From Lachnospiraceae bacterium (GTDB taxonomy: Bacteria > Bacillota > Clostridia > Lachnospirales > Lachnospiraceae), in contig SVFC01000014.1 in NCBI GenBank assembly GCA_015057035.1, positions 1-59,235 on the forward strand: a stretch of 59,235 nt of DNA, written 5' to 3'. Positions 43,880-52,563 of this stretch are shown here, one piece after another (positions within the stretch are counted from its first letter, which is position 1; every line of letters begins with the position of its first letter). The position numbers and the translations under genes are program-made. The notes under the pieces are model-generated. The model saw only the letters and a program-made list of their open reading frames with translations, searched no databases and was not told the origin of the DNA.

Positions 43880-45067
43880 ATGCCAAACGACGAAAGAATC
43901 TTAGAGACTATTCCAAACGGTATCTTAGGCTTATTACCAACCAAAAGTTGTACCAAAATGGGAGAGAAAGTTGACAAGTACCTGACCACATGGAGAGAGC
44001 ACCGCGAACACGAGCATCAGCACGATGCTGCATTTAAGGATTACCACAAGGAAAGTTATATCATCCCTGTGTCTACTCCTCGTTTCGGCTCTGGTGAAGC
44101 AAAATGTGTCATCAATCAATCCATTCGTGGTTTAGACTTATACATCTTGGTAGATGTAACCAACTGGAGTTTAACTTACAAGCTTTGCGGACACGAAAAC
44201 CACATGTCTCCAGACGATCACTACTCTGACTTGAAGCGTATTATTGCTGCTTGTGGTGGAAAGGCAAGAAGAATTACTGTCATCATGCCATTCCTTTACG
44301 AAAGCCGCCAGCACAAACGCTCTGCCCGTGAATCCTTAGACTGTGCACTTGCACTTCAGGAATTAGTTTCTATGGGCGTAGACAACATCATTACCTTTGA
44401 CGCCCACGACCCACGTGTACAGAACGCTATTCCTCTTCGTGGTGGTTTCGAATCCGTACAACCTACTTATCAGTTTATCAAAGGCATTTTGAAGAATGTA
44501 AAAGATTTACAGATTGATCCAGAACACTTGATGGTAATCAGCCCTGACGAAGGTGCTACTGCTCGTGCCATCTACATGTCCAACGTTCTTGGCGTAGACA
44601 TGGGTATGTTCTACAAACGCCGTGACTACAGCAAAGTTGTAGACGGACGCAACCCTCTTGTTGCCCATGAATTCTTGGGACAAGATTTAGACGGCAAAGA
44701 TGTTATTATTATTGATGATATGATTTCTTCTGGCGAAAGCATGATTGATACCGCCAGAGAATTAAAGAAGCGTAATGCAAGACGTATTTTTGTATGTTCT
44801 ACCTTTGGTTTATTCACCAATGGACTTGCTTCTTTTGACAAAGCTTATGAGGAAGGTTTGATTTATCGTATTGTAACCACAAACCTGACCTACCAGACTC
44901 CTGAACTGTTATCCAAGGAGTACTACATCAGCTGTGATATGAGCAAATATATCGCTTACATCATCGATACATTAAATCATGATGCCTCTATCAGCGACTT
45001 GTTAAATCCATATGATAGAATTCAAAAGGTCATTACGAAATACAAAAATGATCCATATTCATTATAG
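43880..45067 (+). CDS. prs: Ribose-phosphate pyrophosphokinase, long form
   Basis: Makes PRPP from ribose 5-phosphate and ATP. At 395 residues it is about 80 longer than usual enzymes. Residues 1-60 are an extra N-terminal segment (WREHREHEHQHDAAFKDYHK). The ATP-binding region FDAHDPRVQNAIPLRG and the PRPP motif VIIIDDMISSGESM are present, the latter differing from the usual DDIIDTAGT. RRDYSKVVDGRNP replaces the standard KRR flexible loop. Similar long forms are widespread in Lachnospiraceae. ACGGAGGACATC precedes the ATG. The gene ends 14 bases before foldback element B. Confidence 0.88.
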   Translation: MPNDERILETIPNGILGLLPTKSCTKMGEKVDKYLTTWREHREHEHQHDAAFKDYHKESYIIPVSTPRFGSGEAKCVINQSIRGLDLYILVDVTNWSLTYKLCGHENHMSPDDHYSDLKRIIAACGGKARRITVIMPFLYESRQHKRSARESLDCALALQELVSMGVDNIITFDAHDPRVQNAIPLRGGFESVQPTYQFIKGILKNVKDLQIDPEHLMVISPDEGATARAIYMSNVLGVDMGMFYKRRDYSKVVDGRNPLVAHEFLGQDLDGKDVIIIDDMISSGESMIDTARELKKRNARRIFVCSTFGLFTNGLASFDKAYEEGLIYRIVTTNLTYQTPELLSKEYYISCDMSKYIAYIIDTLNHDASISDLLNPYDRIQKVITKYKNDPYSL

Positions 45068-45081
45068 TGCATAGACTAAAC

Positions 45082-45614
45082 GGGGCTGTTGCAAAACTCC
45101 ACAGTGATGGAGTTTCGCACGCCCTATTTATATGCCCCTAGACACAGCCCATAACGCAACTCCGTGACTAGAAAGATGATTTTCCAAGAATCGCTTTTGG
45201 ATGTTGTCTATGATTCGATGTCTTTTGAATGTCGGACATCCGTGGGCTGGCAGTATGTGCATCAGAGACTATTTGGAGTTTTCTTAGTACTTCTTGATAT
45301 GCCATTAGAACAAAATGTAAAACCGCTCTTGAATGTTTGAGGCGCTGCTTTTGCGCCGAGTTCTCAAGAGCGGTTTTTTATATCAACTTTGTTCTAAGGC
45401 ATATCTAGAAGTACTTGAAAATTACAACGAAGTCTCCGATGCACATACTGCCAGCCCACGGATGTTCGCCTATCAAAAGACACGAAAACATCCATCCAAA
45501 AGCGATTCAAGAAAATCTATCTTTCTATCCAAAGTCGTTGCGTTATGGGCTGTGTCTAGGGGCATAAAAATAGGGGCGTGCACTATCCCAATCGTAGGAT
45601 TTTGCAACAGCCCC
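45082..45614. repeat. Foldback element B between convergent genes
   Basis: A 533-bp near-palindrome fills most of the 558-base gap between prs and the EAL gene. The termini are a perfect 15-bp inverted repeat GGGGCTGTTGCAAAA. Inner perfect arms are 30 bp (45131-45160 with 45537-45566) and 28 bp (45236-45263 with 45438-45465), with diverged paired stretches between. At the centre is a classical 14-bp terminator stem (45319-45332 with 45364-45377) holding an inner GGCGC/GCGCC hairpin. Each end can also fold locally as a terminator for its gene. No transposase or other reading frame is inside. Confidence 0.93.
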
Positions 45615-45625
45615 TATTGTTTCTC

Positions 45626-48511
45626 TTATTGTTCCAGCATTTTTGCGTATTCCTCTGCATCCACTGGCTTTGAATAATAATATCCCTGGGCACGAACATT
45701 TCCAATGCCCTTTAAGAACATCACCTGTTCCTCGGTTTCAACGCCTTCCACAACAACCTTTAAGCTCATGTTCTGCGCAAGGCGAATGAGACTCTCCAGA
45801 ATATATCTACTCTTTCTCTGATCTCCCGCTCCGTCCAAGAACTTCAAATCCATCTTAATAACGTCCAGCGGAATCTCTTTTAACATATTCAGTGAAGAAT
45901 ATCCACTTCCAAAATCATCCATTGCTATTTCAAATCCACAATCCCGCAGTTCCTGAATTTTGCGATAAATAATATTATGATCTTCTGCGCAAATGGTTTC
46001 TGTGATTTCGAGTTGTAAATCCGATGGATGAATTCGGTATTTTGCAATTAACTCTAATAATTTGTCCTGCAATTCTCGATTATAAAAATGTGCTCTTGAA
46101 ACATTTACCGAAATAGGACCTTTGAAAATCCCTTTTTCTTTCCATTCTGCAATATAACGGCAAGTTTCTTCCCATACATAATAATCTAGCTGTACAATAA
46201 AACCTGTACGTTCAAAAATACCAATAAACTTATATGGCGGTATCATACCTTTCTCAGGATGTTTCCAACGGACTAACGCTTCTCCGCCTATGATGCTCTC
46301 TTTTTCCACATCGTATTTAGGCTGGATATATGCACAGAACTGTCTGTCCGCTAACGCCCCCTTCATCTCGGCCTCTATTTGTTGAGACTCCAGAATCTGA
46401 TTATGCTCTTCTTCACTATAATAACGAATGTACTCGATCTCATTGCGTTCCTTGTTGTGAGCCGCAATCGCCGCACGGTCACACATGTCACTAATCGCCA
46501 ATTCCTTCTGGTTCTCTATCAGGAACACGCCATAATTAAGTTTAATCTCCAAATCAATCTGCTCTGAAGCAAATTGTCTTGGCATACTCATGCTATAGAA
46601 TTCTTTGACTGGAAGACATAGATAAAATCTGTCTCCTGTAAATCTAGCCGCAATTACATTATGTTCAGCACTTAATTCTTTTAACCTCTCTGCAATTTCT
46701 ATCAGAAGCATATCTCCTGCATCCATGCTATATAAGTCGTTTACGATCTGGAAGTTGACAATATTCATTAGCACAATGCACATTGGTTCTTTCGACCCAT
46801 TAATCATTTCTCTCGATCTGCGATAGAAATATGGACGATTATACAATCCCGTTAATTCATCTTCCTGAATCTTCTTCTGCAGTTTCTTGTAGTCCTTCAT
46901 CTCAATTCGTGTTTTTGTGATATTACGAATTAGAACCGTGTATATTACAAGTGTAATCAAAGTCAGCGCCACAATTCCGCCTAGAATATCACGATACTGA
47001 TAAAAGATATCCATTGGCGTCAACTGATATGGATTTAATAAAATCTCTAATGTTGGTACTGATTCTTTTTCTGCTTTTGTTATATGTCGAATGCTCTTAT
47101 TGATGATGTTAATCAGTATTTCATTTTCTTTTCCTGCAACCACACACATACCGTTGCCCCAGTCATCGCCCGGAATCTCCGCCAAGGTTTCTGCATAAAC
47201 AGGCTTCTGCAAGATGTAATTCATAATATACGCATCCTGAATTGCAATATCCGCCTCGCCATCTACAATTGCATTCAAACATTCCTGTGTCGAGTTATAG
47301 TACTTAACTTCAAAATCCTTACTGTAATACTTAAGCAGCTGTTCCAGATAATGCATTTCCTTGGTAACCGCAAACACATAATCCAATCGCCCTGTATCAG
47401 CCACATCCGCACGTCTTCGAATGTACGATAAATGATTCTCTATCAACGGAATACTATAACACAGCTCATCTATTGCATCACTCGCTTCAATGGCGTACTT
47501 TGTACGCAACATCACATACTCACCCTCAGGCAATTCTTTTGTTAATTGCTCCATCACTGTAGGATTCGTTTCAAGCTGTATATCAAAAGTTAATCCACTT
47601 TTTTTCTCTAACAACTTAAAGAAATCCACAAAAATCCCATCAGGTTCACCAGTTTCAGACAAATAGCTCAATGGAACAGACCCCACCATAAGCTTAACTG
47701 GAATTGGCATGGCCTGCGCAATATACTCTGCCTCTTCTCTTGTGAACATAGGCGTTTCCGAAACCTGGCTATGTCCATAGTATTCTTCGTAGAGATTCCC
47801 TTCAAAGCCTGGATCATCATATTTCAATTGTTTTACAGCGTTGTTTAATTCCTGCATCAGGATTTCATTTTGCTTTGATGTAAAACAATAGTATTCTATG
47901 GTGCCAAAACGTGTCACAATGCGAATATCTTCACATTGTCGAAGACTTCCGTCGCATATTACGTCTACAGCCCCTTCCTGCAACGCTGCATGCAGGCTTT
48001 CGCGATTATTATAGATACGACTGTCATAAGACAGATTTTTTTCTTTTAGGAAATCATATACTACATTTTCATCGATAGCATTTTCCACAATGCCTATGGT
48101 ACACTCGTCCAGTGCTTCAAAATCATCATAATAGATTTCCGCATCTTTCTGTGCATAAATAACGTAATTTTCATATGCCACAAAAAACTCCGATTGCAAC
48201 AATCTCTCATACTGATTTTGTCTTCCGCTGGTAATAAATGCAAAATCAATATCTTTGTTTGCAAGGTCTTTTTCTACGTTCTTTTCCTCAATTTGAACAT
48301 ATTCGTATTCCCAATCGGTGTACTCGGCTATTTTTTCCAAATATTCTACGCCATACCCATCCCATGTTCCATTTACAATACTTATAAACGGATTACCTTT
48401 CACATAACCGATACGTATGGTTTCTTTTTCATTGGTGTCTGCCACTATGGTTTGTGGCAACATGGTCACCATCATGATAACCGCTAAAACAATCGCACAT
48501 TTTCTTTTCAT
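45626..48511 (-). CDS. Membrane c-di-GMP phosphodiesterase: two solute-binding domains, GGDEF, EAL
   Basis: A 961-residue protein. Residues 1-25 are a signal or anchor. Two tandem SBP_bac_3-like sensor domains follow outside (about 30-250 and 262-490; FAFITSGRQNQYERLLQSEFF, cut to FITSGRQNQYERL, is typical). A membrane helix lies near 505-527. The GGDEF domain (about 550-695) has TGDRF where GGDEF should be, so it is probably inactive. The EAL domain (about 710-958) keeps GEALVRW, NVSRAHF, ITETIC, DDFGSGYSSL and VEGVET, so phosphodiesterase activity is expected. It likely lowers c-di-GMP in response to an amino acid or similar solute. Confidence 0.93.
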   Translation of the reverse strand: MKRKCAIVLAVIMMVTMLPQTIVADTNEKETIRIGYVKGNPFISIVNGTWDGYGVEYLEKIAEYTDWEYEYVQIEEKNVEKDLANKDIDFAFITSGRQNQYERLLQSEFFVAYENYVIYAQKDAEIYYDDFEALDECTIGIVENAIDENVVYDFLKEKNLSYDSRIYNNRESLHAALQEGAVDVICDGSLRQCEDIRIVTRFGTIEYYCFTSKQNEILMQELNNAVKQLKYDDPGFEGNLYEEYYGHSQVSETPMFTREEAEYIAQAMPIPVKLMVGSVPLSYLSETGEPDGIFVDFFKLLEKKSGLTFDIQLETNPTVMEQLTKELPEGEYVMLRTKYAIEASDAIDELCYSIPLIENHLSYIRRRADVADTGRLDYVFAVTKEMHYLEQLLKYYSKDFEVKYYNSTQECLNAIVDGEADIAIQDAYIMNYILQKPVYAETLAEIPGDDWGNGMCVVAGKENEILINIINKSIRHITKAEKESVPTLEILLNPYQLTPMDIFYQYRDILGGIVALTLITLVIYTVLIRNITKTRIEMKDYKKLQKKIQEDELTGLYNRPYFYRRSREMINGSKEPMCIVLMNIVNFQIVNDLYSMDAGDMLLIEIAERLKELSAEHNVIAARFTGDRFYLCLPVKEFYSMSMPRQFASEQIDLEIKLNYGVFLIENQKELAISDMCDRAAIAAHNKERNEIEYIRYYSEEEHNQILESQQIEAEMKGALADRQFCAYIQPKYDVEKESIIGGEALVRWKHPEKGMIPPYKFIGIFERTGFIVQLDYYVWEETCRYIAEWKEKGIFKGPISVNVSRAHFYNRELQDKLLELIAKYRIHPSDLQLEITETICAEDHNIIYRKIQELRDCGFEIAMDDFGSGYSSLNMLKEIPLDVIKMDLKFLDGAGDQRKSRYILESLIRLAQNMSLKVVVEGVETEEQVMFLKGIGNVRAQGYYYSKPVDAEEYAKMLEQ

Positions 48512-48599
48512 ATGTACATTACCCCTATCCTAAATTACACTCCATTTTAATTTTAGTACTCCAAAAGCAATTTGTACATACAAAATTTTACAGGAAATA

Positions 48600-48630
48600 A
48601 AAAAAGAGTGTTTTTCAACACTCTCTTTTA
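48600..48630 (-). terminator. Terminator after rplQ
   Basis: AGAGTGTT/AACACTCT around a four-base loop, with TTTTTTTA on the minus strand. It ends the ribosomal operon. Confidence 0.85.
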
Positions 48631-48637
48631 TGGCTTA

Positions 48638-49132
48638 TTAAACTAATTCAAGAACTACTTCTAAAGCTCCATCACCTTTACGCTGGCCAATCTTAACGAT
48701 TCTTGTGTAACCACCGTTACGGCTTACATATTTAGGAGCGATTTCGTCGAATAATTTTCCAACTACGTCAACACCCTTTACTGTGTAAAGAACTTTGAGC
48801 ATTTCTCTTCTAGCGTGAAGACGTGAAGGAAGGTCCTTCTTAATTGTCTTCTGTACTTCATCGTATACAGTAACTTTCTTGCCATCTACAACTTCTTTTA
48901 CTCTCTTGCCATCTTTGTCTTTACGAGCAACTTTAGCTGTTACAGTAACTTCTTCGAAGTTGTCTTTTTCACGAACTGCCATAGCAATAAGACCTTCAGC
49001 GATTTTGCGAACTTCTTTTGCTTTTGATTCAGTTGTTACGATCTTGCCGTTAGCAAGAAGCTGTGTTACCTGACCTCTTAATAAAGCCTTTCTCTGGCTA
49101 GAGGTTCTTCCTAATTTACGATATTTTGCCAT
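48638..49132 (-). CDS. rplQ: 50S ribosomal protein L17, with insertion
   Basis: Last gene of the alpha operon. [20 protein letters not shown], shortened to [14 protein letters not shown], and the end [17 protein letters not shown] are canonical. At 164 residues it is some 40 longer than usual because of an insertion near residues 70-110 ([19 protein letters not shown]). The ATG at 49132 follows GGAGGAAAAGAAA; the start at 49147 falls inside that site. A 199-base spacer with a direct repeat separates it from rpoA. Confidence 0.97.
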   Translation of the reverse strand: MAKYRKLGRTSSQRKALLRGQVTQLLANGKIVTTESKAKEVRKIAEGLIAMAVREKDNFEEVTVTAKVARKDKDGKRVKEVVDGKKVTVYDEVQKTIKKDLPSRLHARREMLKVLYTVKGVDVVGKLFDEIAPKYVSRNGGYTRIVKIGQRKGDGALEVVLELV

Positions 49133-49151
49133 TTTCTTTTCCTCCATTTGT

Positions 49152-49265
49152 GGTACATCCGGCCACGCTCTTTGGACTTACTTACCGAATGCATTTGTCT
49201 TGTTATGCCATTGCTGGCGAGTGCCACTCTAGGATTGACATAGGCCGCGCTCTTCGGGCTTACCG
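49152..49265 (-). repeat. Imperfect direct repeat in the rpoA-rplQ spacer
   Basis: On the minus strand CGGTAAG, then a short variable part, then AAGAGCGYGGCC and ATGT occurs twice: 49236-49265 and 49152-49187, about 80 bp apart. The rpoA-proximal side also has CCAGCTGC/GCAGTTGG. Their presence between two ribosomal operon genes is unexplained. Confidence 0.6.
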
Positions 49266-49331
49266 GTTCTGCCTATCTGAGTTACCAACTGCAAGCAGCT
49301 GGGATGTATAAATAAGTTCAAAGACTAAGGA

Positions 49332-50291
49332 TTAGTCTTCTCCCTGATTTAACTGTAAACCTAATTCTTTTAATTTTGCTAATACTTCTTCTAAAGACTT
49401 ACGTCCAAGATTACGAACCTTCATCATATCTTCTGGAGTTCTGTCGATAAGTTCAGCAACAGTATTGATTCCTGCTCTCTTTAAGCAGTTGTATGAACGA
49501 ACTGATAATTCCAGTTCATCAATGTTCATTTCAAGAACTTTTTCCTGTGCATCATTTTCTTTTTCGATCATAACTTCTGCCTGCTGTGCAGCATCTGATA
49601 AATCGATGAAAAGATTTAAGTGTTCGCTTAAAACTTTGGCAGCAAGACTTACTGCTTCATCTGGCTCAAGTGTTCCATTTGTGAACACATCAAGAGTGAG
49701 TTTATCATAGTCTGTAACCTGACCAACACGAGTGTTTTCAACTGTGAGGTTTACACGGTCAACAGGTGTGTAGATAGAATCAACAGCGATAACACCGATT
49801 GGTGTGTCATCTGTCTTATTCTTATCTGCGCTGATATATCCTCTGCCTTTTGTAATAGTAAGTTCCATAATTAATCTAGAATCAACACCACCATTTAAGT
49901 GAGCGATTTCTAATTCTGGGTTCATAATTTCGATATCAGAATCAAACTGGATATCGCTAGCTTTTACAACGCCTTCACCTTCGAATTCGATATAAGCAGT
50001 TTTAGGTTCATTTGTAGAGCTGTTATTACGAATAGCAAGATTCTTAATGTTCATGATAATTTCAGTAACGTCTTCTTTAACGCCTGGAATTGAGCTGAAC
50101 TCATGTAAAACACCTTCGATTTTAACCTGGCTAACAGCTGCGCCTGGTAATGAAGAAAGCATAATTCTTCTTAAAGAGTTACCAAGTGTTGTACCATAGC
50201 CTCTTTCTAATGGTTCTACTACAAATCTGCCATATTTTTTGTCTTCTGAAATTTCTGCGATTTCAATTCTTGGTTTTTCAAAATCGAACAC
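49332..50291 (-). CDS. rpoA: RNA polymerase alpha subunit
   Basis: 319 residues. The N-terminal domain assembles the polymerase ([20 protein letters not shown]); the C-terminal domain (about 245-319) binds UP elements and activators ([35 protein letters not shown]). AGAAGGAGGGAATTTGTAGTG precedes the ATG, shortened: AAGGAGGGAA. It sits between rpsD and rplQ as in nearly all Firmicutes. Confidence 0.98.
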   Translation of the reverse strand: MFDFEKPRIEIAEISEDKKYGRFVVEPLERGYGTTLGNSLRRIMLSSLPGAAVSQVKIEGVLHEFSSIPGVKEDVTEIIMNIKNLAIRNNSSTNEPKTAYIEFEGEGVVKASDIQFDSDIEIMNPELEIAHLNGGVDSRLIMELTITKGRGYISADKNKTDDTPIGVIAVDSIYTPVDRVNLTVENTRVGQVTDYDKLTLDVFTNGTLEPDEAVSLAAKVLSEHLNLFIDLSDAAQQAEVMIEKENDAQEKVLEMNIDELELSVRSYNCLKRAGINTVAELIDRTPEDMMKVRNLGRKSLEEVLAKLKELGLQLNQGED

Positions 50292-50343
50292 TACAAATTC
50301 CCTCCTTCTCGGGTTTGGTTGTTAGAATAATTCGTTAAGCGAC

Positions 50344-50380
50344 CGATAGCCATGGCTGTTGCCATGGCACAAATCGGATC
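50344..50380 (-). other. Hairpin in the rpsD-rpoA spacer
   Basis: On the minus strand CCGAT/ATCGG encloses TGCCATGGC/GCCATGGC with an AACA loop, about 14 bp in all. No T run follows, so it is a structural or RNA-stability element rather than a terminator. Confidence 0.6.
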
Positions 50381-50389
50381 AATTTAATC

Positions 50390-50983
50390 TTATTTAGAGT
50401 ATAATTCGACGATAAGCATTTCGTCAACTGGAACGTCGATCTGTTCACGTGTTGGTAAGTTCTTAACAGTGCCTTTGAATGCATCTGCATCGTAATCTAA
50501 CCATTCTGGAACGATTCTTCCACCAGCTACTTCAACGATATCTTTCATTCTCTGAGTTGTTCTCTTTGATTCTTTGATTTCGATAACGTCGCCAGCTTTT
50601 ACTAAGTATGAAGGAATGTTAACTACTTTTCCGTTTACTAATACGAATTTGTGGTCAACAACCTGTCTAGCTTCTCTTCTTGTACGAGCAAGTCCTAAAC
50701 GGAATACTACGTTGTCAAGTCTTGACTCAAGCATAGTCATAAGGTTTGGACCTGTTAAGCCTTTCATTCTATCAGCCTTTTCGTAGTAGTTACGGAAAGG
50801 TTTTTCTAATACACCGTAAATGAATTTAGCTTTCTGTTTTTCTCTTAACTGAAGACCATATTCAGAAACTTTTTTATTAGCTCTGTTTAAATTTCTATTT
50901 GACTTTTTGTCATATCCTAAATAGCTTGGTTCTAAACCAAGGGATCTACATCTTTTCAGTACAGGTACTCTATTAACTGCCAT
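50390..50983 (-). CDS. rpsD: 30S ribosomal protein S4
   Basis: 197-residue primary 16S rRNA binder. There is only one Cys in the N-terminal region ([15 protein letters not shown]), so it is the zinc-free form. The S4 RNA-binding domain is at about 90-155 ([20 protein letters not shown]). In many bacteria S4 autoregulates; the hairpin downstream and the long spacer before rpoA are candidate elements. It lies in the alpha operon between rpsK and rpoA. Confidence 0.98.
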   Translation of the reverse strand: MAVNRVPVLKRCRSLGLEPSYLGYDKKSNRNLNRANKKVSEYGLQLREKQKAKFIYGVLEKPFRNYYEKADRMKGLTGPNLMTMLESRLDNVVFRLGLARTRREARQVVDHKFVLVNGKVVNIPSYLVKAGDVIEIKESKRTTQRMKDIVEVAGGRIVPEWLDYDADAFKGTVKNLPTREQIDVPVDEMLIVELYSK

Positions 50984-51002
50984 CTTAATCTATCCCTCCT
51001 AA

Positions 51003-51398
51003 TTAAACTCTTCTGCGTTTTGGTGGACGGCATCCATTATGAGGAACTGGAGTTACGTCCTTGATAGATGTAACTTCAAGACCGCAAGCTGCGAGCGCAC
51101 GAATAGCTGCTTCTCTACCTGAACCTGGTCCTTTTACAAATACATCAACCGTCTTTAAACCATGAATTAAAGCTGCTTTTGTAGCAGTTTCAGCTGCCAT
51201 CTGTGCAGCGTATGGAGTAGATTTCTTTGAACCTCTAAATCCAAGACCACCAGCACTAGCCCATGATAAAGCATTACCCTGTGCATCTGTAAGTGTTACG
51301 ATTGTATTGTTGAAAGATGCCTGAATATGTGCCTGTCCGCGTTCAACGTTTTTCTTTACACGCTTTTTAGTTACTTTTTTTGCAACATTTTTAGCCAT
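51003..51398 (-). CDS. rpsK: 30S ribosomal protein S11
   Basis: 131 residues, canonical: [34 protein letters not shown], and the end [12 protein letters not shown]. It binds the platform of the small subunit with S18 and S21. It follows rpsM in the alpha operon with a 34-base spacer. Confidence 0.98.
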   Translation of the reverse strand: MAKNVAKKVTKKRVKKNVERGQAHIQASFNNTIVTLTDAQGNALSWASAGGLGFRGSKKSTPYAAQMAAETATKAALIHGLKTVDVFVKGPGSGREAAIRALAACGLEVTSIKDVTPVPHNGCRPPKRRRV

Positions 51399-51432
51399 TT
51401 TAAACTAACCTACTTTCTCAAAATATTGTTAC

Positions 51433-51801
51433 TTATTTCTTCTTATTTGCTACAGTTCTCTTTGGACCTTTTCTAGTTCTAGCGTTAGTCTTTGTTCTCT
51501 GACCACGAACTGGAAGTCCTTTTCTATGACGGATACCACGATTGCATCCAATTTCCTGAAGTCTCTTGATATTTAATGCGATTTCTCTACGTAAATCACC
51601 TTCTACAGTCTGAGTTTCGTCAATAACTGCACTGATTTTCTTAACTTCGTCGTCTGTTAAATCTCTAACACGAGTGTTAGGATCTACACCAGCTGCTTCA
51701 AGGATACGGTTAGAGCTTACTCTGCCGATACCATAAATGTAAGTCAAGCCGATTTCTACACGTTTTTCTCTTGGTAAATCTACACCTGCAATACGAGCCA
51801 T
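51433..51801 (-). CDS. rpsM: 30S ribosomal protein S13
   Basis: 122 residues: [20 protein letters not shown], the conserved [19 protein letters not shown] and basic tail [11 protein letters not shown]. It contacts the subunit bridge and P-site tRNA. ATGGAGGTTATACACA precedes the ATG. It follows an unusual 282-base spacer after rpmJ rather than the usual few bases. Confidence 0.98.
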   Translation of the reverse strand: MARIAGVDLPREKRVEIGLTYIYGIGRVSSNRILEAAGVDPNTRVRDLTDDEVKKISAVIDETQTVEGDLRREIALNIKRLQEIGCNRGIRHRKGLPVRGQRTKTNARTRKGPKRTVANKKK

Positions 51802-52083
51802 GTGTGTATAACCTCCATAAAATTTTTCTGATTAATAGTGTAACAGTATACTGCAACAATATACCTTCATCCGAATGTAACCCATATGTGGCTGCGGTTG
51901 CACGCCCTGAAATGTGCACATACAAGTATCAATCCATATTTTGCAGATTCGTGGTTCGTCACTCGGTATAATAACGTTCCACCAGATTGCAGTCTGTTTA
52001 TTGTGAATAGCTCCAACGAATTCGTTGTGCTACAGCCGCACACATTGATTTTGTGTCGTAGTGTTTACGACATGTGAAAAGGA
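51802..52083 (-). other. Structured 282-base spacer between rpmJ and rpsM
   Basis: No reading frame or clear promoter. On the minus strand, right after the rpmJ stop, three inverted repeats follow in series: GTCGTA/TACGAC, TGTGC/GCACA and the 12-bp palindrome AACGAATTCGTT; further on lies the palindrome CAGTATACTG. A weak promoter (TTGTTG, 16 bp, TATTAA) is possible near the rpsM end. Confidence 0.5.
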
Positions 52084-52197
52084 TTAACCCTGGCGCTGTT
52101 TGTGCTTAGGATTTTCACAGATAATCATGATGTTTCCTTTTCTTTTGATGACTTTGCATTTTTCGCAAATAGGTTTAACTGATGATCTAACTTTCAC
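52084..52197 (-). CDS. rpmJ: 50S ribosomal protein L36
   Basis: A 37-residue protein: [20 protein letters not shown] then [16 protein letters not shown], with the CxxC...C...H zinc ligands. The start is GTG at 52197 behind a perfect AAAGGAGG. It lies between infA and rpsM, as usual, but has its own strong promoter and a leader with two competing hairpins. Confidence 0.97.
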   Translation of the reverse strand: MKVRSSVKPICEKCKVIKRKGNIMIICENPKHKQRQG

Positions 52198-52235
52198 AGC
52201 AAAATCCTCCTTTCTCGTATAAAGCCCCATTTTTC

Positions 52236-52260
52236 ACGGGTTGCGACCCGTTTTCCGGGT
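52236..52260 (-). promoter_or_regulatory. Competing hairpins in the rpmJ leader
   Basis: ACGGGT/ACCCGT (52236-52251) and ACCCG/CGGGT (52246-52260) share bases 52246-52250, so only one can form at a time. They lie between the promoter at 52286-52314 and the rpmJ ribosome site, the place for an attenuator or protein-binding leader. Confidence 0.5.
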
Positions 52261-52285
52261 ACTTTTCCAAAAGTGTCCGTATAAC

Positions 52286-52314
52286 ATTATATACATCCAC
52301 TTTTCAAAAGTCAA
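52286..52314 (-). promoter_or_regulatory. Internal promoter before rpmJ
   Basis: Minus strand -35 TTGACT (52309-52314), 17-bp spacer, -10 TATAAT (52286-52291). It would transcribe rpmJ-rpsM-rpsK-rpsD-rpoA-rplQ independently of the spc part. Confidence 0.8.
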
Positions 52315-52323
52315 TAACTATTT

Positions 52324-52542
52324 TTATTTATCTCTCCAGATAATTCTGCCCTTAGACAAATCGTATGGAGACATTTCAATTGTTACCTTGTCACCTGGTA
52401 AGATACGAATGAAATTCATTCTCAGTTTTCCACTAATTGTAGCAAGAATCTGATGACCATTCTCAAGCTCTACCTTAAAGAACGCATTTGGTAACTTATC
52501 AACTACTACACCTTCAACTTCAATAACGTCTGCTTTTGACAT
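52324..52542 (-). CDS. infA: Translation initiation factor IF-1
   Basis: 72-residue OB-fold protein: [49 protein letters not shown]. It binds the ribosomal A site during initiation. It follows map by 21 bases with GGAGGAAAAAAATA upstream. The predicted internal promoter begins immediately after it. Confidence 0.98.
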   Translation of the reverse strand: MSKADVIEVEGVVVDKLPNAFFKVELENGHQILATISGKLRMNFIRILPGDKVTIEMSPYDLSKGRIIWRDK

Positions 52543-52563
52543 ACTTATTTTTTTCCTCCTGAT

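Noticed and set aside
45082-45614. Complete insertion sequence
   Set aside because: The ends resemble transposon termini, but no transposase or remnant reading frame lies inside and the interior is almost all paired.
45333-45677. 114-codon plus-strand reading frame
   Set aside because: It runs through the 3' arm of foldback element B and into the EAL gene in antisense; composition follows the palindrome, not a protein family.
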